Below are positions 18,849 to 28,166 of a DNA stretch of 64,000 bases, piece by piece. The stretch's first letter is position 1. Each line of letters begins with the position of its first letter. This stretch comes from Psychrobacter sp. LV10R520-6 (GTDB taxonomy: Bacteria > Pseudomonadota > Gammaproteobacteria > Pseudomonadales > Moraxellaceae). Under the pieces are notes generated by a model. The model worked only from the letters and a program-made list of their open reading frames with translations, had not been told where the DNA came from and made no database searches. The DNA lies in NCBI RefSeq assembly GCF_900182925.1, contig NZ_LT900024.1:992001-1056000 (forward strand), written 5' to 3'. Made by a program: the position numbers and the translations under genes.

Positions 18849-20546
18849 TTATTTGGATGAATATTGCTGGGTCAACATTTCGGTTGCCTCGTCTGCGGTG
18901 ACCGGTCTGCTAAACCAATATCCTTGACCATACGTGCAGCCCATTTGTACTAATAAATCACGCTGTTGTTCGGTTTCGATACCTTCAGCGACAACCTGCA
19001 TATCAAGAGCGTTTGCCAAATCTAAAATAGTTTTTACAATAGCGTTCTGGGTACGATCGGTGACGATTTTAGAAATAAAGCTTTTATCAATTTTGATGAA
19101 ATCAAAGGGATATTCTTGTAAATAACTGAGAGATGCATAACCAGTGCCAAAGTCATCAAGGGCTAGGCAGACGCCCAGTTCTTTGAGTAAGGTGAGCTGT
19201 TGCTTAACGTTAGCATGGCGTAGCATTAAGGATGATTCGGTTACTTCGATGTGTAACTGATGCGCGTGGATATCATGTTGGGTAAATAAATTATTGATAA
19301 AACTGAAAAATTTAGAATGACTAAACTCAGCAGCGTCAGCATTGATACAGATATGCTGAGTAAATTCTAGCGCCTGCCAAATAGACAGCTGCTGGGCGAT
19401 TTGTACCGCCATTTGATAAAACAACTCAAATGATAGCTTGTACTTGATAATCGCATCGATGAAGTCGATAGGTCTTAGCAGACCGCGGGTAGGGTGTTGC
19501 CAGCGTACCAATGCCTCAAAGCCAGTAATAGCTCCGGTATCCAAGGCTACTTTTGGCTGATAGTAGGGCACAAACTGACAATCATTGATAGCTACTCTAA
19601 GTTCAGCTTCCAGTTGTAAGCTGTCAGTAGTTGCCTCATTGATGGTTTCGTTGTACCAACAGACATCATCACCACCATTCTGCTTGACATAATGTAAGGC
19701 TTTTTCAGCTTTAATAAGCAGCTCTGAGAACTGATTGCCATGGTCAGGGAAATAACTGACGCCAACAGAGATGTGCAAATAAATCACATCGTTAACCAGT
19801 GCATATGGGCGCTCGCACATTTGCATGAGACTATCGAGCTGATTGCGTACCATATTAGCGTCGCTACATTCAAAAAGTAATGCAAAGTCATCCCCACCAA
19901 AATGTGAAAAACAGCGCAAGTTGCTCATCTCTAGCTTGCTAACCTGCTTTACGAAGTCTTTTACTAGGATGTTGATACTATCAGTCCCTAATGTGCTGGC
20001 AAGATTACGATAGCGGTCGATGTTTAAACGCACAATGACCACTTCTTGGTAGCTTTCTAACAATAACTCACTGGTCTGGCTCAAAAACACCTTACGATTA
20101 GGCAGACCGGTTAGTTGGTCATAATTAAGCAGATGCGCCACTTGTTTTCTATCTTTGACAACTGATGACATATCGCGAACCATACCGACATGGTAGACCG
20201 TTTGCTCGACACAAAGTCTGCGGTAAGTCATATGGCATTCTAGTGTTTGTCCGTAACGGGTAGCCATCGAAAAGTCATTTTCATAAAACCCCTCATTGTC
20301 CAAACGCTCGGTAATATCTTTCAGGATAGTCCTTTCTTCTTCTGATAAGAATTCAGCAGAATATATTCCCAGTGGTCGGCCAATCAAGAATTCTTCATTG
20401 TAGCCAATCATAATCTCGTAGGTAGCATTGACCGATAAATAACGAAGATTGGTGTCCAATATGAATATGGCATCTTCGAACCGCTCACATAATTGAGTCA
20501 AAAGTTGCTGCTTGATCGAAGCTGGGATGGGGTCAAAATTACTCAT
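18849..20546 (-). CDS. PAS-GGDEF-EAL cyclic-di-GMP protein
   Basis: A 565-residue signalling protein. It has a PAS sensor (about residues 15-130), a GGDEF domain (about 140-300) and an EAL domain (about 315-560). It has no membrane segment, so it is cytosolic. The cyclase signature is GGDDF (217-221) instead of GG(D/E)EF, and no RxxD inhibitory site lies five residues before it. The EAL motifs look complete: E344-A-L-V-R-W, EVTES, LDDFGTGYASL, KIDKSFI and VAEGIET. The protein is therefore more likely a c-di-GMP phosphodiesterase with a regulatory or weak GGDEF domain. It is isolated from any obvious partner gene. Confidence 0.88.
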   Translation of the reverse strand: MSNFDPIPASIKQQLLTQLCERFEDAIFILDTNLRYLSVNATYEIMIGYNEEFLIGRPLGIYSAEFLSEEERTILKDITERLDNEGFYENDFSMATRYGQTLECHMTYRRLCVEQTVYHVGMVRDMSSVVKDRKQVAHLLNYDQLTGLPNRKVFLSQTSELLLESYQEVVIVRLNIDRYRNLASTLGTDSINILVKDFVKQVSKLEMSNLRCFSHFGGDDFALLFECSDANMVRNQLDSLMQMCERPYALVNDVIYLHISVGVSYFPDHGNQFSELLIKAEKALHYVKQNGGDDVCWYNETINEATTDSLQLEAELRVAINDCQFVPYYQPKVALDTGAITGFEALVRWQHPTRGLLRPIDFIDAIIKYKLSFELFYQMAVQIAQQLSIWQALEFTQHICINADAAEFSHSKFFSFINNLFTQHDIHAHQLHIEVTESSLMLRHANVKQQLTLLKELGVCLALDDFGTGYASLSYLQEYPFDFIKIDKSFISKIVTDRTQNAIVKTILDLANALDMQVVAEGIETEQQRDLLVQMGCTYGQGYWFSRPVTADEATEMLTQQYSSK

Positions 20547-20706
20547 AACACTGGCTCATAAAAGATACTGGCTCATAAAATTCAAAACAAATGCTGGAAT
20601 ATAAGCAGGCTAATATTAAGGAGAAATACTATCAATCATACTATAACTAACAATAGTTTATTTTTAATGTTGAAAGTTAATAGAGATTGCTGTTCTTATC
20701 CTATTA

Positions 20707-21582
20707 TTAACGACTCAGAGCATGCAACGTTGCCAACGCGACAAGCGGGGCGGTCTCGGTACGCAACACGCGCGCACCAATTTGCCAAGGCGCAAAGCCA
20801 CTGTGTTTAGCTTGCGCGCTTTCGTCATTGCTGAGGCCGCCTTCAGGGCCAATCAACAGCTCAATATAAGGCACATCTTGTTTTAATACGACTAATAGCG
20901 CCTCTGGCATTAAAGGCTGACCTGTTGCCGGAACACTCATTTGCAAACGTATATCCGCTTGATGATTGAGTACCTGATAATAGGGATCTTGACTGAGCGC
21001 TACCATAGTGGGACTGACCGCGTCATCGACTGTCAATGATGCGGTATCAGTGTTTAACCACTGGGTAATGGGCTGAGGCGTAAGAATAAGTGGCGGACGG
21101 TTTAATCCGCATTGTTCACAAGCAGCAATAGCGATTTGCTGCCAATGGTGCAGTTTTTTGTCGACTTGCGAAGGCTTTAACGAGACTTCACCGTGATGGC
21201 TACTGAGCAACTGAATGGCAGTGACGCCAAGCTCAGTGGCTTTTTGGATGGCATAATCCATACGGTCGCCGCGGCTCATGACTAAGCCTATTTTGCTGAT
21301 AATAGGCGCGCTGCGATCATCGCTTATATGCGCTAATAAGGTGACCGTGGCATGCTTTTTACTGATGGTTTGTAGCTGTACTTGGTATTCACCGCCAAAG
21401 CCATCGAATAAAATACCTTGGTCGCCGATATTGGCTCGTAGCACACGGCACCAATGATGGACGATACTGTCCGGTAACTCGACGTCATTGCCTATAGGCA
21501 GCGAGCCTAATCGAGGTCGACAAAATTGCTCGGATTTATGGTCGTAATTATCACTATTGATGGCATAAAAGAAACGTCGCAC
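20707..21582 (-). CDS. rsmE: 16S rRNA (uracil(1498)-N(3))-methyltransferase
   Basis: RsmE methylates U1498 of 16S rRNA using SAM, through a SPOUT fold with a C-terminal knot. The N-terminal PUA-like part starts MRRFFYAIN. The knot motifs are LLIGPEGGLSNDE and ARVLRTETAPLVAL. At 291 residues it is longer than E. coli RsmE (about 243), with an insert near residues 160-200. The start is GTG with AGGAAT upstream. Confidence 0.93.
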   Translation of the reverse strand: MRRFFYAINSDNYDHKSEQFCRPRLGSLPIGNDVELPDSIVHHWCRVLRANIGDQGILFDGFGGEYQVQLQTISKKHATVTLLAHISDDRSAPIISKIGLVMSRGDRMDYAIQKATELGVTAIQLLSSHHGEVSLKPSQVDKKLHHWQQIAIAACEQCGLNRPPLILTPQPITQWLNTDTASLTVDDAVSPTMVALSQDPYYQVLNHQADIRLQMSVPATGQPLMPEALLVVLKQDVPYIELLIGPEGGLSNDESAQAKHSGFAPWQIGARVLRTETAPLVALATLHALSR

Positions 21583-21705
21583 GGCGTTTTATTCCTATTT
21601 TTTTAATTAAGAATATTTAGTAATAGCCTAATAGAATATCACTTGGCTACTTTAAAAATATTTTTTGTCACAAATTTTTATTATAGAGTAAATAGTCTAT
21701 AAATA

Positions 21706-21735
21706 AAAAACTGGTGCTCCTAAGAACACCAGTTG
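21706..21735 (-). terminator. Hairpin upstream of rsmE, beside the TnpB element
   Basis: ACTGGTG pairs with CACCAGT around a ten-base loop, and on the minus strand the stem is followed by six T. It lies upstream of the rsmE start, so on the minus strand it would end transcription arriving from metF and the element before rsmE is reached. Confidence 0.7.
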
Positions 21736-21841
21736 CTTAAACTATAAATTTAAAAGAAGCTGAATGTGATAAATACTTAGCAGTTTTAACAACCCTCGCG
21801 CAGAAATCCCCTACCTCTAAGGTAGTCGGCTGAATGCGTCA

Positions 21842-21870
21842 TTGGTTATATATTGATATTACATTATAAT
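21842..21870 (+). promoter_or_regulatory. Promoter-like motif in the left end of the TnpB element
   Basis: TTGGTT, a 17-base spacer and a perfect TATAAT follow directly after the conserved left-end block ending GCGTC. The motif lies about 60 bases before the tnpB ATG. The mini-element has a promoter-like motif at the corresponding position. Confidence 0.65.
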
Positions 21871-21930
21871 TATAAAAAATATTATGAGGTGTTATTATAT
21901 CTATACTAACCAAAAGAGTAAAACGATTGC

Positions 21931-23085
21931 ATGAGCAAGCCCATTATTAAAGCCTACAAATTCAGGCTGTACCCGACTGATGACCAGCAAGTGTCCTTTG
22001 CTAAGTCATTCGGCTGCGCTCGTTTTATATGGAATAGAATGCTTGCTGATAAAATAAAACATTATGACTGTCATAAAGAAAGCTTAAAAAATACACCCGC
22101 TCAGTATAAAAAAGAGTTTGAATGGCTAAAAGAAGTGGATAGCTTGGCATTGGCCAATGTGCAACTCAACCTACAAAAAGCCTTCCAGAGCTTCTTCAAA
22201 TCACCTACTTTCGGCTTCCCAAACTTCAAACACAAAGGTAAAAAAGACAGTTATACCACCAATAATCAAAAAGGTACGATTGCGGTTGGCTTGAACAGTA
22301 TTAAGTTGCCAAAAATCGGTCACATCAAAGCGATTATTGATAGAAAAATTACAGGGCTGGTTAAAAGCGCCACCATTACCAAGACTGCTACTGGTAAATA
22401 CTTTGTCAGTATTTTGGTTGAAACGGTAGCCGTCGATCTACCTAAAACCCAATCAAATATCGGTATTGATTTAGGATTAACAGACTTTATCGTCTTATCG
22501 GACGGTACAAAAGGTGCTAATCCTAAGTTTCTAGCGAGACTTCAAGGCAAGCTTGCCAAGGCGCAACGTATTTTATCCAAACGTGCGCGGGTGGCAAAAT
22601 CTGCCAATCGTAAATTATCCGAAAGTTGCAATTACCAAAAGCAGAATACCAAAGTCGCTAAAATTCATGAGCGGATCAGAAACACCCGCACTGACTTCTT
22701 ACATAAAACCTCATTCAATATCGTCAAAAACCACGACATTATTGCGATTGAGGATTTGAACGTCAAAGGGTTGCTCAAAAACCATAAGCTTGCTAAAGCA
22801 ATCGCTGACAGCTCATGGTCAACCTTTACCCATATGCTGACCTATAAAGCTGACTGGTACGGCAAGACCGTTATCAAGGTAGATAGATGGTATCCCTCGT
22901 CTAAAACCTGCTCTTGCTGTGGTCATATTCTTGGCAAAGCGGAACTTAAACTAAGCGACAGAGAGTGGGATTGCAAAATTTGCCTGACCCACCACAACCG
23001 CGACATTAACGCCAGCATCAATATCCTAAATGAAGGGTTGCGATGCTTGCAAACTCTCAAAAAACCCTTGGTTCAAGGGTGTTAG
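21931..23085 (+). CDS. tnpB: TnpB RNA-guided endonuclease of an IS200/IS605-type element
   Basis: TnpB uses a right-end-derived omega-RNA to cut DNA next to a transposon-adjacent motif; it is the ancestor of Cas12. All catalytic residues are present: D180 in GIDLGLTDF (RuvC-I), E274 in IAIEDLNVKG (RuvC-II) and D358 in HHNRDINAS (RuvC-III). Between them is a four-cysteine zinc finger (CSCCG ... CKIC). The N-terminal YKFRLYPTDDQQ and CARFIWNRML match the OrfB helix-turn-helix region. At 384 residues it is full length, with no frameshift. Its 3' end overlaps the predicted omega-RNA, as is usual. Activity is inferred, not shown. Confidence 0.9.
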   Translation: MSKPIIKAYKFRLYPTDDQQVSFAKSFGCARFIWNRMLADKIKHYDCHKESLKNTPAQYKKEFEWLKEVDSLALANVQLNLQKAFQSFFKSPTFGFPNFKHKGKKDSYTTNNQKGTIAVGLNSIKLPKIGHIKAIIDRKITGLVKSATITKTATGKYFVSILVETVAVDLPKTQSNIGIDLGLTDFIVLSDGTKGANPKFLARLQGKLAKAQRILSKRARVAKSANRKLSESCNYQKQNTKVAKIHERIRNTRTDFLHKTSFNIVKNHDIIAIEDLNVKGLLKNHKLAKAIADSSWSTFTHMLTYKADWYGKTVIKVDRWYPSSKTCSCCGHILGKAELKLSDREWDCKICLTHHNRDINASINILNEGLRCLQTLKKPLVQGC

Positions 23086-23179
23086 CTTGGTAAATTTACC
23101 TAACCGCTGGTGCAGAACATCGTACTAAGTATGGGTATTACCCAAGAAACCCCTACCTCTTAGGTAGTGGGTAGTTCAT
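23060..23179 (+). ncRNA. Predicted omega-RNA scaffold of the TnpB element
   Basis: The 3' end of tnpB and the downstream element end form serial hairpins: CCCTTG-GTT-CAAGGG (23065-23079), GGTAAATTTACC, GGGTATTACCC and the terminal CTACCTCTTAGGTAG. The same series occurs in the mini-element with compensatory changes. By analogy with known TnpB systems, the guide would be the flanking sequence from about 23180 onward, which is the tail of metF. The 5' end of the RNA is not determinable here. Confidence 0.65.
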
Positions 23180-23189
23180 GCGCCAAACT

Positions 23190-24035
23190 CTAAGCAAGTC
23201 CTAAAGCTTCAACCAAGCGTTTATTTGGTTCAACCTTATTCATACTATAAAAGTGCATCGCTGGCACACCCTCAGCGATTAAGCGCTCGCATAGACGGTA
23301 AACAACATCAAAACCAAACTCACGAATAGCTTTGCGATCATCACCAAAGTCAGCAAGTTGCTTACGCACATAGCGCGGAATATCAGCGCCACAGCTGTCA
23401 GCAAATCGGACTAAATTGCTAGAGTTGGTAATCGGCATAATGCCCGCCACCAACGGCTGTGCTACGGTATCGATACCACGGCTTTCTAACGCATCACGCA
23501 AATACAAGTAGCTGTCAGCGTTGTAAAAGAACTGGGTAATCGCCGCGTTTGCGCCAGCTTGATATTTATTCACTAAATTATCAATATCGAATAAAAAGCT
23601 ACGCGCTTGCGGGTGCATTTCAGGATAGGCAGCCACTTCGATATGGAAATGATCACCTGAATGCTCACGGATAAACTTGACCAAGTCGAGTGCAAAAGGC
23701 AGTTGACCCATACCGACTTGTCCTGACGGCAAATCACCACGTAACGCTACTAAACGCTTAATACCTAGACTTTTATAATGAGTTAATAACTCAGCAATTT
23801 CGTCCTTATCGTCACCGATACAGGAAATGTGCGGCGCAACCTCAGTCTCGCCACGCGCGCACAGATCTTGCACAATCTGTAAGGTACGGCTGCGCGTTGA
23901 GCCGCCCGCACCATAGGTCACCGAAAAGTAGGTTGGTGATAGCTTGTTTAACTCATCAAAGGTGCTGAGTAGCTTCTCATGTCCTTGCTCAGATTTGGCA
24001 GGGAAAAACTCAAAAGAAAAAGCAGGCTTACTCAC
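23190..24035 (-). CDS. metF: Methylenetetrahydrofolate reductase
   Basis: MetF reduces 5,10-methylene-THF to 5-methyl-THF, the methyl donor for methionine synthesis. It begins FSFEFFPAKSEQG, the family signature containing the catalytic Glu, followed by SVTYGAGGSTR and LVALRGD. At 281 residues it is full length. The start is GTG with AAGGAG seven bases upstream. It follows ahcY at 47 bases on the same strand, so the two are probably co-transcribed. The TnpB element sits immediately downstream, and no other terminator separates them. Confidence 0.95.
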   Translation of the reverse strand: MSKPAFSFEFFPAKSEQGHEKLLSTFDELNKLSPTYFSVTYGAGGSTRSRTLQIVQDLCARGETEVAPHISCIGDDKDEIAELLTHYKSLGIKRLVALRGDLPSGQVGMGQLPFALDLVKFIREHSGDHFHIEVAAYPEMHPQARSFLFDIDNLVNKYQAGANAAITQFFYNADSYLYLRDALESRGIDTVAQPLVAGIMPITNSSNLVRFADSCGADIPRYVRKQLADFGDDRKAIREFGFDVVYRLCERLIAEGVPAMHFYSMNKVEPNKRLVEALGLA

Positions 24036-24082
24036 AGTCGCGCTCCTTATTGTTCATATAAATATTGATATAAGTACTTATA

Positions 24083-25507
24083 TTAGTATTTATAGGCATC
24101 AGGTTTGAAAGGGCCTTCAACTGGCACACCTAGATATTCGGCTTGCTTATTGGTCAGCTTGGTTAGCGTGCCGTTAAAGCCGGCTACCATAGCAGCAGCC
24201 ACTTCTTCGTCTAGCTTCTTCGGTAAGACTTTGACATATAAGTTATCAAAGCGCTCATCGACAGGTAGCTCAGCGAATTTTTCTTCAAACAGATACATTT
24301 GCGCCAATACTTGGTTGGCAAATGAGCCGTCCATCACGCGCGATGGGTGACCAGTAGCATTACCTAAGTTCACTAAACGACCTTCAGCTAATAGAATTAG
24401 GTAATCGTTCACATCGTCTGAGCGGAAGATTTGGTGAACTTGTGGCTTAACTTCTTCCCAGCGCCAGTTATCACGCATAAACTGAGTATCGATTTCAGTA
24501 TCAAAGTGACCGATATTACAGACTACCGCACCTGGTTTTAGAGCCGCAAGCATGTTTTTATCACAGACATGGTAGTTACCAGTGGTAGTGACAATCATGT
24601 CGGTATCTTCTAGCAGGCGAGTATTGATGTTTTCCGCACCGCCAGTATTGTCGCCATCAATGTATGGTGATAATACTTCGTAGCCATCCATACAAGCCTG
24701 CATGGCACAGATAGGATCGACTTCTGAAACCCGAACAATCATGCCTTCTTGGCGTAAGCTTTGTGCTGAGCCTTTGCCCACATCACCATAACCGATAACT
24801 AAAGCGCGACGACCGGCAAGGAACATATCCGTACCACGTTTAATCGCGTCATTTAAGCTATGACGGCAACCGTACTTATTGTCGTTTTTAGACTTAGTGA
24901 CGGCGTCATTAACGTTGATAGCAGGAACTTTTAGCGTGCCTTTGTTAAGCATTTCGATTAAGCGATGCACGCCGGTAGTGGTCTCTTCTGAGATGCCATG
25001 CATGTTATCTAATAGGTGAGCATATTCGTCATGGATAAGTGCGGTCAAATCACCGCCATCATCTAAGATTAAGTTAGCATCCCAAAGCTGGCCTGTTTCT
25101 TCGCCGCCAACGTGTACTTGCTGGCGTAAGCACCATTCGTATTCTGCGTCAGTTTCGCCTTTCCAAGCGAATACAGGAATACCAGCAGCAGCAATCGCAG
25201 CAGCAGCATGGTCTTGGGTTGAGAAGATATTACATGAAGTCCAACGCACTTCAGCACCGAGCGCAATTAAGGTCTCGATAAGTACGGCAGTTTGGATGGT
25301 CATGTGGATACAGCCGACGATTTTGGCGCCTTTAAGGGGCTGATCCGCTTCGTAGCGACGACGCAAACCCATAAGGGCAGGCATTTCGGCTTCAGCAAGG
25401 GTGATTTCACGGCGGCCGTAATCAGCTAAGCTAATGTCCGCGACTTTATAGTCAGTGAAAGAGGGGTCGATCGTATGGGCAGATGGGGAAGTAGACACTG
25501 CGTCCAT
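24083..25507 (-). CDS. ahcY: Adenosylhomocysteinase
   Basis: AhcY hydrolyses S-adenosylhomocysteine to adenosine and homocysteine, clearing the product inhibitor of methyltransferases. It uses tightly bound NAD. The NAD-binding loop [22 protein letters not shown] near the N-terminus and the C-terminal KPDAYKY (lysine and tyrosine contacting NAD) are present. At 474 residues it is the long proteobacterial form. AGGAG lies before the ATG, and a probable SAH riboswitch occupies the leader. With metF it forms a homocysteine-remethylation unit. Confidence 0.96.
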   Translation of the reverse strand: MDAVSTSPSAHTIDPSFTDYKVADISLADYGRREITLAEAEMPALMGLRRRYEADQPLKGAKIVGCIHMTIQTAVLIETLIALGAEVRWTSCNIFSTQDHAAAAIAAAGIPVFAWKGETDAEYEWCLRQQVHVGGEETGQLWDANLILDDGGDLTALIHDEYAHLLDNMHGISEETTTGVHRLIEMLNKGTLKVPAINVNDAVTKSKNDNKYGCRHSLNDAIKRGTDMFLAGRRALVIGYGDVGKGSAQSLRQEGMIVRVSEVDPICAMQACMDGYEVLSPYIDGDNTGGAENINTRLLEDTDMIVTTTGNYHVCDKNMLAALKPGAVVCNIGHFDTEIDTQFMRDNWRWEEVKPQVHQIFRSDDVNDYLILLAEGRLVNLGNATGHPSRVMDGSFANQVLAQMYLFEEKFAELPVDERFDNLYVKVLPKKLDEEVAAAMVAGFNGTLTKLTNKQAEYLGVPVEGPFKPDAYKY

Positions 25508-25552
25508 AATATGCTCCTATCAGTGGTTAAAGTATGATAAAAAGAATAAAAA

Positions 25553-25700
25553 CGCAGGTGCCGTTGTTCACGCTACTTAATACTCAAATCTTTAGTATTA
25601 AACAGTTTACCGAGCCTAACATGACGAATTAATTAGCGTAGCTTGTTTATAAATCTCAAACTTAACTATTAATTAACATGGCGCAACACCTCTCGGAGGT
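25553..25700 (-). promoter_or_regulatory. Probable S-adenosylhomocysteine (SAH) riboswitch
   Basis: On the minus strand the leader of ahcY contains CTCCGAGAGGTGTTGCG, later AGGCTCGG, and finally CAACGGCACCT. CCGAG can pair with CTCGG, and AGGTG with CACCT, reproducing the pairing scheme of the SAH riboswitch, a class usually found before ahcY. The insert between the last two elements is a long AT-rich hairpin (TACTAAAG ... CTTAAT type), within the class's known variability. SAH binding would be expected to raise ahcY-metF expression. Assigned by eye; a covariance-model search would settle it. Confidence 0.72.
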
Positions 25701-25810
25701 CGTTATTGTAATTCATGGCGCATAATTTGTCACCTATTGGCTGCGGTAAATACTGTACGCTGATGTTACGAATTACGTTTTCAGTTCGTTGACAAATAAT
25801 TGAAAGCCAT

Positions 25811-25839
25811 AAAAAAAGGCCATCGATTGATGACCTTTA
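25811..25839 (-). terminator. Terminator after the BtuB-like receptor
   Basis: AAGGTCATC pairs with GATGGCCTT (one G-T pair) around AATC, followed by a T tract on the minus strand. Confidence 0.88.
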
Positions 25840-25877
25840 TAGTTAGTAATATACGTTTTAAGTGAGGCTAAATAAAT

Positions 25878-27809
25878 TTAGAACCAGTTATAGGTTAGTG
25901 AGGTGAAGAAGTTAGTGCCGTCTTGGTTATAACGCGAGCCATATTCACCAAAACTTTCATTGGTTGAGTAGTCTACGTTGGTCAAGTTATTAATACGACT
26001 TGTCCATGTTAGATTTGGGCTAAGATAATAACTGCCACTGATATTAAACAGCGTGTAGTCATTCATGAAAGTGCTATTATCCGTAACATTATATGTTTTA
26101 CCGACATATTCTGCTTCAGTACGAATATCAAAGTTGGCAGCTTGGTAGCCTACATAGACTAATCCAGTATGTTCAGGACGAAATACTAATTGTTTACCTT
26201 TATCATCTCCTGAACGCGATTCAGCATTGGTACGCGTATATTGACCACCAAATAAGATATTGCTTAGTTGCCAGTCTGAGGTAAAGCTATAACCTGATAG
26301 CCGTGCTTCATCAATATTGCTAGCTTGGTATTTATAACTTGGTAGCTCTTTATTAGTAATAAGATTTTTAACGTCGCTATTAAAACCAGTCAAACGAGTA
26401 GTTTGTATCGCACTGGTAGATTCAATAAATATCTCTAAGTTTTTACTTTTTTCAACTTTCAAATCTTCATTGGGGATATAGTAAGAGCTCTCAATATATA
26501 AATCATTAAGAGTAGGAGCTCTATAGCCGGTGGCAAAGCTAGTACCAAGACGTAGACTCGGTGCTAGTTTTACAGCATAGCCAAGCCCAAATGTGGTTTC
26601 GTCACCGAACTGTGAGTTATCATCGTAACGAACATTGGCTTGGAAATCATAGGCTTGCTCGTTAACTTGATAACCAGCAAAGCCACTTTTAATGGTACGG
26701 TCATTTATTTTATAGCTATCGCTACCATTATCAGGAGTATTATCAGTAAGGTCTACTTCCTGCTTAAGCCATTCTGCACCCGCTTGAATCTGTCCTACAG
26801 GTAATTGATAAGTACTTATTAGATTCGCTTGCTTTTGTTTAGTTTCAAATGCATCACCAACCTTATTATCAAGCTTATCTAAGCTCTGACCTGCTGACAG
26901 ACGTAAAGTCAATTTATCGTTTTCGTATTGTGAAAATGCTGATACTGCACCATTTTCCTGATCAATTTCTGCATTAGCGCTGTCACCAAAATCATCAAAT
27001 TCAGTGGTAGATTTAGCAAAAATACCAGTCGCGCCGACACTGATATTTTGAGTCAGAGGTATGCTAGCATTTAGGGAGAAATTATTACTTTTAAAGCCGT
27101 CATCATCTTTATTGTTACCTGTTTGATATTCAAGAGCGCTGATACCTTTGGTTTGGTTGCGATTGGCAGAAAGACTGAGCTTTGCGCCTTGGGCGTTCGC
27201 AAATTGTGCTGCTGCACCATAAACATAATGATCGTTTGAGCCAACACCTGCGGTAACAGAGAAGTTTGTTTGCTCAGCGCCACTACCTCTAGTAAAAATT
27301 TGAATGACGCCGCCCATAGCATCTGCGCCATAAATACTAGAACCAGAAGCGCCATATAGTACCTCAATACGATCAACTTGATCAGCGGGCAATAAGTTCA
27401 ATGCAGGTTGCCCAGATGTCATCGAGCCGTAACGGACACCATCTATCAATACCAACACGCGCTTACTATCATAGCCACGCAAATAGAAGTTACTACTTTG
27501 ACCTAAGCCGCCATCTTGCTTGATGCTAAAACCTGGCTGGCGTCTCAGAACTTCCATTACTGTTTGACCTTGGAAGCGCTTTAAATCCTCTTTATCAACC
27601 ACACGAGTTTGGGCGATAACGTTACTAGTCTTAGTTGGAGTACGCGTAGCGGTAACGACGATTTTATCAAGCTCAACTTCTGGTAGCTCGTCATCACTGA
27701 CGACATTTGAATCATTGGTGGCTGCTGTAGCGCTAACGGCAAGTACGCCAAGTGCGCTTAAAATACACAACCGAAGATAGCTGGTCGAAGACGAACGTGA
27801 TAAAACCAT
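25878..27809 (-). CDS. btuB: TonB-dependent outer membrane receptor, BtuB-like
   Basis: A 22-strand outer-membrane receptor, most like vitamin B12 receptor BtuB. A signal peptide (about residues 1-30, ending AVSATAA) is followed by a TonB box-like DKIVVTATRTPT. The plug domain has QTVMEVLRRQPGF, YLRGYDSKRVLVLIDGVR and IYGADAMGGVIQIFT. The barrel closes with the C-terminal aromatic SLTYNWF. The frame runs to a TTG at 27845, but the ATG at 27809 with GGAAT upstream gives the proper signal peptide. The family is certain; the cobalamin substrate is by resemblance. No cobalamin riboswitch was found upstream. Confidence 0.85.
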   Translation of the reverse strand: MVLSRSSSTSYLRLCILSALGVLAVSATAATNDSNVVSDDELPEVELDKIVVTATRTPTKTSNVIAQTRVVDKEDLKRFQGQTVMEVLRRQPGFSIKQDGGLGQSSNFYLRGYDSKRVLVLIDGVRYGSMTSGQPALNLLPADQVDRIEVLYGASGSSIYGADAMGGVIQIFTRGSGAEQTNFSVTAGVGSNDHYVYGAAAQFANAQGAKLSLSANRNQTKGISALEYQTGNNKDDDGFKSNNFSLNASIPLTQNISVGATGIFAKSTTEFDDFGDSANAEIDQENGAVSAFSQYENDKLTLRLSAGQSLDKLDNKVGDAFETKQKQANLISTYQLPVGQIQAGAEWLKQEVDLTDNTPDNGSDSYKINDRTIKSGFAGYQVNEQAYDFQANVRYDDNSQFGDETTFGLGYAVKLAPSLRLGTSFATGYRAPTLNDLYIESSYYIPNEDLKVEKSKNLEIFIESTSAIQTTRLTGFNSDVKNLITNKELPSYKYQASNIDEARLSGYSFTSDWQLSNILFGGQYTRTNAESRSGDDKGKQLVFRPEHTGLVYVGYQAANFDIRTEAEYVGKTYNVTDNSTFMNDYTLFNISGSYYLSPNLTWTSRINNLTNVDYSTNESFGEYGSRYNQDGTNFFTSLTYNWF

Positions 27810-28166
27810 ATTTAATTCCAAAGTTATAAAACTATGAATGACCAAAATCAGCAGGCAAACTGAACAGCACTCATTATCTACAATACTTACACATTTATAA
27901 ACAACTTTAACCTAATGTTTCCTCACTGTAAGCTGAGCCGTTTTCAAGATGAGATGCTATTTACTCATTTTGCCGTATCTTAAAACTAATTTTATAATTT
28001 TCCAGCTTTTGAGAACCTAAAAGATAAGCAAAACATAAATAATAGACCCCATTGCCAGTTACCATAAAAGTGCGCAATCAAAAGCACCGCAGTTATAAAT
28101 AATTGCTATCATAGCGGCAGCTTTTGTCCTTTTTTATATTCTATCTACTAAGTTAAGAGGTTCGTT
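27810..28166. other. Divergent intergenic region btuB/MscS
   Basis: About 360 AT-rich bases between two divergent membrane-protein genes. Searched by eye for a B12 box and a Fur-like palindrome on both strands; neither was seen. Promoters for both genes must lie here. Confidence 0.4.

Larger units (their letters stand above)
21798..23179 (+). mobile_element. IS200/IS605-type element carrying tnpB only
   Basis: The ends are defined by comparison with the mini-element at 54963-55244. Both start at GCGCAGAA and end at GTAGTTCAT. Each end has a small hairpin: CTACCTCTAAGGTAG on the left (near 21811-21825) and CTACCTCTTAGGTAG on the right (near 23152-23167). Subterminal hairpins without terminal inverted repeats are typical of IS200/IS605 elements. 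No tnpA (Y1 transposase) is present, so mobility would need one in trans. The right end abuts the metF stop codon by ten bases. The exact cleavage sites cannot be fixed from two copies. Confidence 0.85.

Noticed and set aside
27810..28166. Cobalamin riboswitch before the BtuB-like gene
   Set aside because: No B12 box or matching helices were found on the minus strand.
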